From the NCBI RefSeq assembly GCF_021130785.1, contig NW_025777549.1:1-64000 (forward strand): DNA of 64,000 nt, read 5' to 3'. The notes under the pieces were generated by a model that saw nothing but the letters and a program-made list of their open reading frames with translations, did no database searches and was not told the DNA's origin. The DNA comes from Homalodisca vitripennis. Its lineage: Eukaryota > Arthropoda > Insecta > Hemiptera > Cicadellidae. Below, piece after piece: positions 1 through 12,140 of the stretch. The position numbers and the translations under genes were made by a program. Each line of letters starts with the position of its first letter. Position 1 is the first letter of the stretch.

Positions 1-876
1 AAAATCTGGCAGCACTGTCTTTGTCCGTAGAAGTAAAAATATGTTTAATAGAATAATATATCTTGGAGCTACTGTGATTTTACGTTGGTGCATATCCTAC
101 GTTTTTCTGGGTTTGTGTGTTTATGTTTTATTGAATTAAACCTTTATTTTTAACTTTAATTTAGCTATATGTATACAACTATGCATATTTAACTTAATTC
201 TGAGTATTTAAATCCTGGACAAGAGGGCAGACTCTAGTCTCCGAAACTCCTTTAATTGTATCATTGAGTTTATGGAGAATTTGTAAAATTCTGCAATCCC
301 TCAAATCATCAACAGTCCAATAATGAGCATTTAACAAGAAGCTAGTATTCATAACTGATTATTTATAGTTTCATGCAATTAGAGATCTATAACTTTTAAA
401 CCTACATCTTTATAAAGAAAGATTTCCCTTATTCAACGTTAATTACTACGAATTAATAACGTTAAAAATTAGGAAAATTTAATTTTATAAGGCAGTTGGA
501 ACTATAAGCACTCCAGGTATTCCCCATCTGAATGCAGTTAAAACGTAAAGAAAATTAAAAATTAAGGACGAATATAAAATGTATTTTCTGAAGTGCACAA
601 GCAGTTTATTTTGGTATATTATAATTATTTTGGCACCCGTTGTGCAGCACTAAGTGGGAATATATTCGCTTGGTTTGATCTCTAGTTCATTTAGAAACAT
701 AACGTGTCTCTGACGGGACTGACAGATCACGTCTTATTGAATCCAGCTGCTGACGGCATGTTACCTGTTGGCAAATGAATTTCGTATCTTACTGGAGTGA
801 CATTCCTTGTAACTTTTAATCCCATAAACTTGCTTATCCGTCGAAACGTGCTTATCTTCATTTTAGATGTTACTCC
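1..876. other. AT-rich non-coding DNA, nothing recognised
   Basis: No open frame of note, no tRNA-like sequence and no terminal repeats were seen. A slightly GC-richer patch lies around 640-850. It borders the 3' end of the LINE that begins near 883. Confidence 0.5.
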
Positions 877-1401
877 AAAAGTGAATAAATGAATAAATGA
901 TTTATTTCCTAAAAAAACACAAATATAAGTATCAACACAAAATCATATGCGTATTACATATGTAATACTAACCTAATATAAAATTCTATTATGACAAATA
1001 AAATATAATTTTAATTAGGAAAATAGGGTCCCAAAGGCAAAGCCTGATGAGGGATTCCATCAGATAAGTTTATTTAAATAAAGAGTTTCATTTGCGGTTG
1101 CAGACACTATAACTATCTATATCTTCTAATCCCATAAATTAATTTATTGTTACAATCTTTATGGCTTAGCAAACAGAATTAACAAAACTTAATCTTACCC
1201 TTCGTGAAATTCAAAAATAAACAGAATATACTTATTGTAAAGAAAATATAATTGTTTAAACATCTCCACAAACCGCCAAACCAAAATAACAAATAAAAAA
1301 TGTTTTATTTTATACACTGAAGCATGCCTATTTTACAGAAACTTAGTACACTATCATATTTACGTGCCACAGTAACATACACTATAAGAGAAACAAATTA
1401 C

Positions 1402-4330
1402 TTATTGGATAATAGTTAACAGATACTCAACGTTGCTTCTGTCCATACTTAAAAGCCAGGTTTTTAAACACTTCTAAGGAATTTATTTAATTTTGTAATA
1501 TTTTTTATATTTTGCGGCAACCTATTAAAAAGTCTTGGTCCTGTATAATTCAATGTTTTTTGTATAAAAATTTACATTAGGTTTAGGTACTCTAAAATTG
1601 CTAGCATTTTTAAGACCTTGTCTAAAAAAGTTAAACATTTGAGGGTAAATTTCCACTAATTAAATAAAAAGCTTTTAAAACCTTAAATATATAAATACAA
1701 CGTAAACGGCAAAATATTCATACTGACAAAACATGGATGAGATGGTTCTCTTAATCTTCTCTTTAGAATTAATTTAACATACCATTTTTGAATGTTTTCC
1801 ACAGGTTTTATTGTAGTAGATCTTTACGTTCCACCCCAAGAAATTATAGCGTATTCTAATCTACTATTTACTAAGGCAAAATATAAACACAAACGAAGAG
1901 TTTGGATTTGGCACACGTCCCGCAAGTGATAAAAGAGTCTAATTCCTGTTATGATTTTTGATTTTAGTTTAACTATATGCGTTTTCCAGCTCAATTCGCT
2001 ATCTAGGATTACACCCATATATTTTACTTCTCTGGTTGGACTGATTTCTCAACAATTTACACAGGTATTAATCGTATTTAAACAACCTAAACGTTTATAT
2101 ATAATTTTATTATTAAATTCAATGAACCCCCTCAAATTAAAATTAATGCAGTTAGTTTTTTGTGTGTTGAGAACTAATTTATTCCTGTAAAACCACCATT
2201 TAAAGCTTCCAGATCAGTTAAAATTTTTTCTTTCTGATTCTTCCCACGTCTCACTTAAATAGCAGAGGGCCGTGACATCCGCAAATGCCGGTGATTTGGC
2301 CATTTTAATGAAGAATTAAAAAGATCATTGGTATATACAAGAAACAAAGTTGCTCCCAAGACCGATCCCTGGGGGACTCCGTGCCTGAATACACCCATTT
2401 TACTAAAAAAACACCCTTGATTTTAACACATTGCCTTCTGTTTTGTAAGTAGCTGGAAAACCAAGCATGAGCTACCCCACGAAACCCCACAATTATATAA
2501 TTTCTCTAATAAAATGGCATGGTTGACTGTATCAAATGCCTTCTGTATATCTAGGAAAAGTCCACTCACACACTTACCACTATTAATACCTTCATTTAAT
2601 TTGCTAACAAAGTCTAAAAGAGCCCGTTCTGTATTCATTCCCACTCTAAACCCATACTGATTATTGCTAAAAAAATCTATTCTATTTAAAAAGCTATTAA
2701 GTTTTTCTTTTATTACCTTTTCTATTATTTTGGAAAATGTTGAAATCAATGAGATCGGGCGGAAATTTGAACAAATGTTGGGCGAATTAACCTTTATAAA
2801 TTGGTATTACAACAGCCCTTTTAAGACTCTCAGGGAAAAATTCCCGTGGTAAAACTTAAATTGATAATAAACGTAAAGACTTCAGCTATCCTTGAGCAGA
2901 TATGCTTAACTAAAAAAGATCCCAGGCGATTTTCCATTTTTCAGAGACTTAACTATTCTCTCACAATGTCATCACAAACACAACCGGTCCTACAACATTG
3001 GTGACCTCTCTTGAACTAGGATAACATTATTTTTGTATTGGCAGTTCTCCAAAACCATTCGGAATTGAGTTATCCTATATTATGTGATCAGCTACCGACA
3101 GAAAGAAATCATTAAATTCGTCAGCAACTATTTCTGGGTCTGAGATCATTGTATTATTAATTTTTAAACAAAATATATCATTCTTTATGTTCTGACCAGT
3201 CATATTCTTAATGGTATTTCCAAGTAGCTTTATGATTACCAATATTGTTCTCCAGTTTATTTCTATAATAGTTTTGATTTAGCTAACTCAATTTTTTGCT
3301 TCAAGCTGTTCCTAAAAGAATTATAATATAACATAAATCTACTCATTTTACGACATATGTTTTTAATTTTTTTTATACAACCAATTTCTTTTTTCTTATT
3401 TGATTACAAATGTAATCATTCATCCAAGGCTTTAATTTGCGATTTCTATTATTTAATTTATATACTTCTTTACATTGTTTCAATGCAAGATTGTATTTTA
3501 ATTTCAAATAAATCATACGCCACAGAAGCGTTATTCTGCATATAGATGTCAGTCCAGTCCATATTAGTCAACATACCGTCCAGCTTATCGTAACTTATAA
3601 CAGTACAAGTAGCAGCGACGGGCTCGGCTGCGGGGCGCTCGGCCAAACGTAGCCGCAACGACGTCATGTAGTGGTCGGTCACATCGGCCTCCACCACAGC
3701 CGCTTGTCTCTACATGACATCCTCAAGTAGACATGATCGATACACGATCGGGTCGTAGCAGTTACTCTTGTCGGTTGAGTTACAAGTGCTTCAAACCCAT
3801 AACCAGCCATCATTAATTTATAGTTGTCCACATCATTATCATCTGTCTTTAATAAATCAATATTTATATTACCCATCACAATACAGTTTTTTTTAAAGAT
3901 TTATCGTTTTTGTTTAAACATGTATTAAATTCATTAATAAGGTATTGAATTGTATACAACTATGTAAACGATAAACAGTAAATAAAATAAAATCGTGGCC
4001 CGAAAAACAAACTTGTAGCATTAAAATATCAGCTGATTTTTAATTTTTAACTGTTCACTGTATGTAATAATTACAGAATTCTTTTTATAAACTGCTACCC
4101 CACCAGAACGATATCTTTTCATTTGTACATACAATCAAGGCATAATTAGGTAGCCTAATAAAACATGGCTTCATCCTTGCTAATCCAAATTACACTTAAA
4201 ATTATTATTTCTGGCTGGATACTCGTCCATTACGCTCAGCTCAGCTACAAAACGATCAAAATTTTTTCGCAAGCTACGAATATGTTGGTGTATTATATAG
4301 CAACTATTTCCTCCATATTACAAATTTCCT
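1402..4330 (-). pseudogene. LINE-A ORF2: endonuclease-reverse transcriptase, broken
   Basis: In an intact element this protein nicks the target DNA and copies the element RNA into it. Reading 5' to 3' on the minus strand: an endonuclease start with HQHIRSLRKNFDRFVAELS (near 4300-4240), then RSGGVAVYKKNSV (near 4115-4075), GNINIDLL and SCIDHVYL (3879-3720), all typical of LINE AP-endonucleases; a linker with KPWMNDYI (near 3410); then reverse transcriptase blocks including NQYGFRVGMNTERAL and GLFLDIQKAFDTVNHAIL (2670-2510), GVPQGSVLGATLF (near 2380-2340) and a C-terminal LSWKTHIVKLKSK part (2018-1824). The last recognisable frame ends at a TAA at 1404-1402. The catalytic FADD box reads FADV at 2288-2271. 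Several frameshifts and stops separate these blocks, so the gene cannot make a full protein. Exact start unclear. Confidence 0.85.
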
Positions 4331-4535
4331 ATAATTTAAAAAACACATAAATACAATTATCTTCTACTACATTCTTATGAAAATCGTTTGAAGCAACAAT
4401 AGATTATTTATACCATCTGAGTGTTTTAATTTGCTAAAATTACAAAAAAAGATACATACTATGCTAAACTCAAAATGTAGCTTAATTATACCAGCCATTT
4501 TCCGGAGATTAAAACACTTTTGTCGTCAGAATAGT

Positions 4536-5112
4536 TTACAGATTTTCTAAGTCAGCTGCAGATTTGATCTCGATCGCCGGCGAGCCGTCGCTGACGCGCA
4601 TGAGGATGTTGCCTGCCATCCTCGAAGCCACAGATATTTTAATATTGCGTGTCTTCAATCACCTCTCGAGCCTGTCCAAGGAGTCGTCTTCTAGATGGAG
4701 ATAGAGACTCGTTCACAAATATCGGTTTATCCACTGCAAGTCTAATATGCCTCGTAGAAAAATCTTGCATTTTCTCTCGTCTTTTATTTATTAAAAGTTC
4801 TTTATCGGTACGGCGAACGAATTTAACAATAATGCCGCGTGGTCGAGATGGATTGTCCTTCATTCAGCGCCTTCATAATGTCCTCTAGCGTTATCGTACC
4901 TTCTTGCGCACTAGTTTCCAGTCTCATACTCTTCCGCCGCACTCGGCCGCACGGATTGTACCTCCAAACGGCGTTTTGCTCCTCCAAATAAGCCAAATCC
5001 GCTTGGGCCATTTTAACATATTTTGGGTGAAATAATTTTGCACAGTCGCTGCATGTTAATTTTGTCTGACTTTTTTTTGAAACTAGACAAGCACACTTGA
5101 ACAGTTAGACAT
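4536..5112 (-). pseudogene. LINE-A ORF1: PHD-like zinc finger plus nucleic-acid-binding domain, broken
   Basis: ORF1 proteins of this LINE type bind the element RNA and chaperone it. From the ATG at 5112 the sequence begins MSNCS, then, after a frame change, runs TCSDCAKLFHPK and later NPCGRVRRKSM; the Cys-x2-Cys, His and Cys spacing is that of a PHD-like finger, with two expected Cys changed to Tyr (FHPKY, WRYNPC). The second half contains RPRGIIVKFVRR, then VDKPIFVNESLSPSRRRLLG, the block seen in insect LINE ORF1 proteins and also present in LINE-B ORF1 (KVFINEHLSPANKQLLS). The frame ends DLENL then TAA at 4538-4536. At least two frameshifts are needed to join the parts, so it is a pseudogene. 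It lies about 200 bp upstream of ORF2, the expected order. Confidence 0.75.
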
Positions 5113-5276
5113 ATTTAATAAATATATAAGGAAAAAGTCTCAAATTGTCACTGACAGTATACAATAGCGCGGGACACGAGGATAAGTAACGATAGCCACT
5201 AATACACGGGAACACAGATAAGAGATCCGCACTGCGATAACGTCCGCTCCGTTTGAACTCTGACTCATCACTCTAT
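5113..5276 (-). promoter_or_regulatory. LINE-A 5' leader / probable internal promoter region
   Basis: This stretch upstream of the ORF1 ATG is distinctly GC-richer than its flanks and contains GTTATCGC followed by a GCG-rich stretch, shared in position with the LINE-B leader. LINEs of this group use an internal RNA polymerase II promoter at their 5' end. The role here is inferred from position only. Confidence 0.35.
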
Positions 5277-5282
5277 AAAAGT

Positions 5283-8200
5283 ACCCTCTATATTATGTAA
5301 GTAAGCTGTTATTTAATTGACGGCGCTCTAAGAAAGAAAATTATCGTACAACATATATCAAATTTTGGAATGAATTAATGTGGAGTTATTCGATAATAAT
5401 TGAGCGTGTCTCATTAAATGGTTTCAAATATCTTCGGCTCTTGGAATTTTCAGAAATCAACTTTACATATTTTTATGTATTAGTCTCATTACTTCTCATA
5501 TAATGAGGTTCTTTTTTAAATTATCCCTTGAAAAAGCCTAAAATATTATTTATTTCCTTTAGAAAATTTCCAATTTCAAACAGCAGGTACATATTCGTGA
5601 CGTGCATATGAATGCTGTACAAATAAACATAGGAAAACAAAATAAAACAAAGCACCAGTTAGTCGGCTAGTTGTGATATAACGAATGTGAGCACAATTCT
5701 TTTCTTAGCTAACACGGACCATCATTGAACTTATTGTGACTGATATACAAATGAAACTTCGTTAAAAATCTCAGGTTTACATATGTCAGATTGTTCTGGG
5801 TAGACAGGTACACAGAAAAAGGATGTTCCAGTCCTTCACCCAAGTTCGAATTGCTCACCCAACTCGCCACACAGGCTTGATATTCATGACAGTATCGGCT
5901 AATAGAAGGAAGTGTGAAGAGCTATTTAGATTGTTTCAAACCAAATAAGTACCACGCTATATCTACAGTTCCCGTGTCATATATTCGATTCAATATGATT
6001 GGACAGACTTTGTGAAGGAGGTAACGTACTCATATTGAGTAAAATAATCAGGAAATGAATAGGATTAAACATAAATTAATAATAGTACAAGAGTTCTGTA
6101 AATTAAATCATGTAAAAAGAATGCTTTGCAACAACTCAAACACTTCTACTAATGTTGGGGTAATTTCACGACAAAGTGGTATGCTGATGAATATTGACAA
6201 TCCTCTAAGTCATAATTGGTCATTCCAAATTCAGAATTCCTTAAGGGTTAGAATGATTTAGTACGAAAATACTGTGGTTATCTTGTTTACATGCCAGCGT
6301 TTAACTGCACTGTTCTCCATCCTAAACACACTCATGTATATGAATAAAAATATGGTCTACAGTTTATGGTCGATTAAGTTATGAAAACATTTTCTGGTAA
6401 CACTATCAACAGCAAATATATCAATAAGTTTAGTATTAATAGACATAGTTATGATTATATACAATCTTTTGGATACCTTATATTGTAATTGTTAGGTCAC
6501 ACTTGGCTCTGTTAGCTCTGCTAACGATAATCACAAGTACAGATTTTTAAGTGCAACGCTGTTGAATGTGAAGAAAATTAATGCATCGTGACGCTGGCAC
6601 TGGCGCTAACATTCGCTAACTACTTTTAAAAGAGAAGGTGATTGTTTCTTGAAAGTTTGCGAATTGCGTGGAATAATTTAGAATATTCGCACATGTTGAC
6701 CACCGTGCAATCCTAGTGTTTGGACCTCAAACTAACTGGCTAATCCCACAGACATCAGAACATCCCATGAAAAAAAAAATAATTACATTCATTTGTAACT
6801 AATACAATCGAAAGTAATACTTACTGATTTATTAAACAAAACAAGTTAAATTTATTGTATAGAATGCACGTAGCTTCTGTTACAAATTTAACATTAAGCT
6901 AACCCTTGATAATGAATGTGAGTTTTATTGTATTGCATTTTATAAAGTTCTAAATCGGCCACTACTTTCTTTAGATTAAGTCAACAAGAGCTTCAAACAC
7001 TGATAGTTCGTTTAACATTTTCTTTTAATGACTACGACATATAAGTCAGTATTGACTGACACTCGAGAGAACATTATAGAAGGCAGGTGACACTACAATA
7101 CAATCCAGGTTTAGAACTCAATCCCATCACTTCCGACGTCACAAGTGATTTTTACTTTGTTTACTTTTCCTGAAGACAATCTTATCTTTATGAGCCTCTG
7201 TCACAACATAAAAAGCAACTGACGACTTTCTATATGAGTTTCACAGATGAAATTTTGTCACCGATCTGTAAAAATCCAAAAGTATTCTATTCTAATTTCA
7301 CCATTTATGGTTTCCATATAAGTTTGAGGTTGTAAATGTATTTTATTTTAATGCTATGGCTTATTAGATATATTAAACTCGACGAATTAAGCTTTATATT
7401 TTTACGTTACGAAGATTTAAAAATAAATAACACGTACAGTTCATTTAACATTGTCTATTTAATTATAATTAAAGAACGTTATATTTTATTGAAAAGTAGG
7501 TATTAGTATTCGCCTAATATACTGAAAGTACAATAGAGAACATTCTAATAATCTATTATTGTTACATCATTTACGACATTTTATAAATCTGAGTTTTAGA
7601 CAATTATATACATGGAATTGGCACATTAAAAAAAGTTCTTTTATTTCAACTCAAAGGACTATTGTATACAAACCTCTGAGTTTTCTTATTTTGGTGGAAA
7701 TTTTAAATCATCGGAATAATTAATACAATAATTAGATGGTATTGTTAAAATAGACATGAACAGTATTTTTAACAGCCCGGAACTAACATTCATGGATGTA
7801 CGTTCAGTTAAACACTGAGATAAATCCTTTCATTAAGTCCTCAAATGATACATTTTAATATAACTTAAGAATAAACAGTATTAAAATATTAAGCCCTGAA
7901 TTTACCAATGTTTGTATATATTTGATAGGAAGAATGTCTTGATGTTTTATTGTACTTAAAAAGACTATTGGGCGCTCACACCAGCAGATTATCTATAACC
8001 AGATACATTATAATAATAAAAATCGGCAACAATTCTTATAACAAATTTGTCTTTACTCAGCCTCCGGAAATAAAGACTACTTCAATTTTTTTAGCTTAAT
8101 TTAATTATATTATTTGCATGAAAGAAAGTAGAATTTAATCGGATGTGTTAAAACTTTATAAAGACTTCATAATCGTAACTTTATTAACACTTGAGTAATC

Positions 8201-8540
8201 GTGTGGGTTAATTTTGTACAGTGCGCATTTTATTTTGTAGATTACTTTCTTCCCCTTTATCTTCTAAACCGTCAGTTTAGTTTCAGTTCTCTTGGCCGAT
8301 CTATTCGTTTGTTTATGCCCATTTAAAATAACGTAAACACTGGGGTAACTTACTTCCCCATTCTACCAACTATTTCGCCAACAAGTATTTGTATTTAGCT
8401 GTGTTTTGTACGCTAAATATCTAAATTGTAAATACAATGCTAGACGACTATCTATAAACGTTTTCTATATGGTTAAATAAGACATAAAATGATAGTAAAA
8501 TATTTTTGGACTCGGTGATCCTGATGTACAAGAAGAAGAC
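5283..8540. other. AT-rich non-coding DNA
   Basis: Only short open frames of random appearance are present (for example 6055-6261). No repeats, RNA genes or splice-bounded open segments were recognised. Confidence 0.45.
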
Positions 8541-8544
8541 CTTG

Positions 8545-9030
8545 CATCTTTGCTGATGTCATTCTTGAAGAAAGAAAACTGACACTTCTAGGTACCAGGA
8601 GAGGTAACAGGCATGAAATTACTGCAAAGCTCTTACTACAAACAGAGTCAAGTGCAGTAGCTTGTAACTCTAATTGCTTCATCTACAATGCACCGAAGCG
8701 GTGAAATATTTCCAAGCACGGATTAAAAGAAAAACCTATGATAAAACGGCAGGCAACGAAACCGATTTGTTATATGCACTGGATAAGTGTCACCTGTCTG
8801 ACACTAGCATAAAAAATTACAAAAGACCCATACTTTTTTACCTAATTAACAGTCCTGTAAACGGTATAAATATTTTTCAATTGAATAACATCAACAAAAT
8901 GTTTCTTTTACCGGAATATTTGATCAACATTGGCCATTGGGTTTGTGAAATTTGCTGTCAACAGTCGGATACGTCTGAACACAATATTATGACAACTTCA
9001 GAAGAGATAAAAATTCTTTTTAGGTGCTGA
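8545..9030 (+). pseudogene. piggyBac-type transposase, C-terminal fragment, broken
   Basis: piggyBac transposases cut and paste DNA at TTAA sites. A first block near 8545-8690 reads ERKLTLLGTRRGNRHEI and later CFIYNAPKR, resembling the family's lTlvGTlRkNr.eIP and lvSYaPKk segments. After a frame change, the frame ending at the TGA at 9028-9030 (about 115 codons, no ATG at its start) contains DKCHLSDTSIKNYKRP, then ILFYLINSPVNGINIFQLNN and KMFLLPEYLI, matching the order of conserved residues in the C-terminal part (RWP..lFy.llN...iNa.iiy..N.....FL..L...L). The Trp of RWP is missing and the DDD catalytic core upstream is absent. No terminal repeats were found. The match is from remembered family patterns, so a database search should decide; a chance open frame is the alternative. 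Confidence 0.5.
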
Positions 9031-11455
9031 ATATCACGAGGTACAGCTGCACCTGTATGGTACGCAATTGATAGTCGATATTCAACTTGTCCAAGAGTAT
9101 CAGATAAGAAAACAACAAAACTTTGCAACGGTTTTGTATAATAAAGAGATTATAACACGGGTGGATTTATCAGTTAAATTGTTTAGGTCAAATGATGTCC
9201 AAAATGTGTAATATGTGTAAAGGGTGCCTGCCTAATTGCAAAACCTAGTATTGAATTTTATTTTCATCCAACTAATGGGAGGGATACTTAATTAAATACA
9301 GCCTAATAGGGCAATAAATATCTTATTGATTATTTTTTATCTATATGAACGTATAGAACCAAAGAAGTAATAAAAAGCATAATTTCTAACTATTAATTAA
9401 ATGAAAAACTAAATTTTTATCTCTTTACAATAGAATGTTCCCTTCACAATCCATTCATCGTAAAAATCCCATCGTAAACCAATTCCTACGTTACCTACGT
9501 TATGTGTAGAAAACTCGGTTGCTCCACTGTGCTCAGAGATCGTGTCAGAAAACCGGCAGTGTACTCAATTGTGCTTCTGATAAAACTATGAGACTGTCAC
9601 TTCACCTATTTACGCAAGAGGTGTATCTGATGTCGATAATATGTAAAAGTTCGTATTGATCTTCTACGTTAATCAATTTAGTTTGATCTCTTGAATACAT
9701 TTGTTTGGTCATAAGTAACTTAAGTTTCTAGTTGTGTTCTCTATTACTTTCTACTATTATATTGAAATATTGTATAATACCTAGTAGATATATCTTTGTA
9801 TTATGCTATCCCAACTTAAAACAATTAACCGTAAAGCCTCGAAAAGAATCCATTTTCATTTTAATTATTGAGAATTACAACATTTTACTTAATAACGATC
9901 TGCTATAAGGCAAGAAAAGGAATACTTTATCTTTTATAAGGATCACCTTGGTTATGTACTATAGGTACAGTTATTAAGTCATACCTGCCTGTAGGGTATT
10001 GCTACCATGATGAGTAAATACAGTGTAATACACCATTTGATGTCCCTATATACATAACAGTAGGACAATGTGGTTAATACTGCTTTTAATTCTTCATTTT
10101 TCCTTACGGAGTTTTCCGAGCAAATAATTAAATCGTTTGCATGTAAAATTATCTAGAGCCTACATTGGTACAATATACCTCAGAGTATTGCAGCATCCAT
10201 GACAATAAGGTACTGTACAGCTTTGTATGATTATTGCCATTTGAAAATAAACAATTTAAGTTTCCTGTACATGTTAAGTTAACACAGAATAATTAGGAAT
10301 TTTCCAAAAGAAATGTATTCTTTTGTGTGAAGAATACGGAGACAAATCCTAGCTATAATCTTTAAGAGAATATGCAACCAGATTAGTTTAATCAAACATG
10401 ACAGAAGTTCTTTGCTACAGCGTGGAATATTCTTGACCTTTCTTGTGTCATCATTGTCTTACCGGACGAATAACGTAACAAAAAGAATATTTTATATTTC
10501 TTGCTACCATATAGTAAATTCCACATGGAATACACCAACTAATTTTCACTCTGAAATGGTTATAATATTACGCTGTATTATATAATTCAAATTAATTTTA
10601 TAAATATTACTAGATATTTTGTAGATTGGATTAAGCCTTCAAGTACTACGGACAGGTTAGCAGAAAGAAATTATTAAACCTGACGCTGGGGTTTATACAA
10701 ATGGTCCGTGTTACCATAAAAGATTTATTCGTAAAATCAAAATTCCATTTAAGCAAGGAAAAATGTTGTCAAATCAGAACAAGTGAGCAGAAGTAATTGT
10801 GACAGTGAACAGAATTCAGTCTAGAGCTATTGTGCAAATATCGGAGTTGTTATTTTTAAACGGATTACTGCTAGTTAATCCGAGTTGCTTGTTGTGCTCT
10901 ATTGCATAAACGTAGCAGGTGACATACATCTCTCCACTAAACCCAAGTTATAAATAGTTTATAAACTTATTACATTATATTAAATATCATACATTTTTTT
11001 ACCAGAATGTATTTAAATTAAATATATAAAGGGTGTCAAAGATAACACATACACTATTTATATAATTTTTAGACCCACAATAATTTTCAAACCTACTAAA
11101 CAAGCTAATAGCTATCTATTAAAATTAGTTGTATGAGTTTAAATTTACAAAATGTTACTGAAATAAAAAGCCGTGTCTTTGAATCCTGAAAAGTATAAAT
11201 GTAAACATAGGTCAGGTGAACCTTCATTTTAAAGTTTGTTTTAATACATTTATTTTAATATTAATTTTCTACCTCTTTCATCCATCATCCGTTTCAAAGT
11301 TTGCTAAATATATTCCAAAACGGATTTTTTCCTGGCCTTGAATTATGAAGGTAATTATCATTATTATTATTACTATCATTATTATAATTATTCGATTCGG
11401 TTTACGTATTATTATGAATAAACATATCTTTAAAATAATGCTGATGACATGCACA
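9031..11455. other. AT-rich non-coding DNA
   Basis: No gene, transposon terminus or RNA gene recognised. Base composition and short frames look like background. Confidence 0.45.
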
Positions 11456-11493
11456 TGAGTGTGTGTTCGTGTGCGTGTTCGTGTTTGTGTGTA
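11456..11493. repeat. (GT)n-rich imperfect microsatellite
   Basis: GTGTGT runs interrupted by TTC and GC units. It creates an artificial open frame rich in Thr, Arg and His on the minus strand, which should not be called a gene. Confidence 0.8.
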
Positions 11494-11601
11494 ATATTCT
11501 TTAGCGTAAAAAACAATATTCTTAGCACCAATTCTAACTCTAATTGACGACATGTGTTTATAATGTGTATTGTAATAAATAATGTAAAACAATCTAAGAA
11601 G

Positions 11602-11605
<4 letters not shown>

Positions 11606-11641
<36 letters not shown>
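11606..11641. repeat. (TA)n microsatellite, about 18 units
   Basis: An uninterrupted TA run flanked by AT-rich DNA; one of nine such tracts in the window. Confidence 0.95.
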
Positions 11642-11647
<6 letters not shown>

Positions 11648-11947
11648 AAAAGAATATATAATTTAAACTATATTTACTCAAATAGTATTATGTTTGTACC
11701 AAAAAAATATAAATGAATGTAGTTTTCAATAATTCTATGGAATAAACGACGTTGTATTATATTCAGGAACATGTTTTAATACCAATCTTTGTTCTCAGTT
11801 ACTGTTACCAGCTATTGATTACATTTGAAAACACCTATTTTGTATTTACTTGTTTTGTAACCAAAATTATATTATCGTTAATTTATAATATTTAGTAATG
11901 TTGATGGCAAAATTCAGTTCTTGGATTCTCTTAGGTATACTTAGTGC

Positions 11948-12140
11948 ACTACTCCGCCCAATTGTAGATCACCTTGCTACTGACAGTTAAGGGACATGTT
12001 CTACTTGTACAGTAACTAATCTCTCCAGTAGACTACTTCTCCACCCAAGTGTAGATCACCATGCTACTGACAGTTCACAAGCGGTACAGTCAAGGGACAT
12101 GTTCTACTTGTACAGGAAGGAACTAACCTCTCCAGTAGAC
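11948..12140. repeat. Two-unit diverged tandem repeat (about 85 and 109 bp)
   Basis: Both units run from ACTAC..CTCC.CCCAA.TGTAGATCACC through GCTACTGACAGTT, AAGGGACATGTTCTACT and end CTCTCCAGTAGAC. Unit 1 is about 11948-12031 and unit 2 about 12032-12140. Unit 2 carries an extra CACAAGCGGTACAG and a GGAAGG insertion. It is GC-richer than its flanks and not coding in any frame. Possibly a relic of a satellite or of a repeat-bearing transposon. Confidence 0.8.

Larger units (their letters stand above)
883..5276 (-). mobile_element. LINE-A: near full-length, dead non-LTR retrotransposon (CR1/Jockey-like)
   Basis: On the minus strand the order is: GC-richer 5' leader (5276-5113), ORF1 with a PHD-like zinc finger (5112-4536), ORF2 with AP-endonuclease then reverse transcriptase (about 4330-1402), and a 3' untranslated region ending in an AATAAAT/CATTTATT-type short repeat near 883-905. 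This is the layout of autonomous CR1/Jockey-group LINEs. The 4.4 kb length suggests an almost complete copy rather than the usual 5'-truncated one. Both ORFs carry stops and frameshifts. A short AAAAGT at 877-882 and at 5277-5282 could be a target-site duplication, but six A-rich bases are weak evidence. The 5' leader shares a GTTATCGC-containing motif with the leader of LINE-B at 43.6 kb, so the two elements are related. Confidence 0.85.

Noticed and set aside
1040..1070. CTGATGA-containing hairpin-like sequence, considered as a hammerhead ribozyme
   Set aside because: No GAAA and no stem III partner; it lies in the LINE-A 3' region and reads differently on the element's own strand.
5160..5280. 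GC-rich patch considered as a host gene promoter
   Set aside because: Better explained as the 5' leader of LINE-A because ORF1 begins right after it and LINE-B has a related leader.
11278..11681. Minus-strand frames of 83 and 104 codons
   Set aside because: Driven by the GT-rich and TA microsatellites and AT-rich flanks; no domain.
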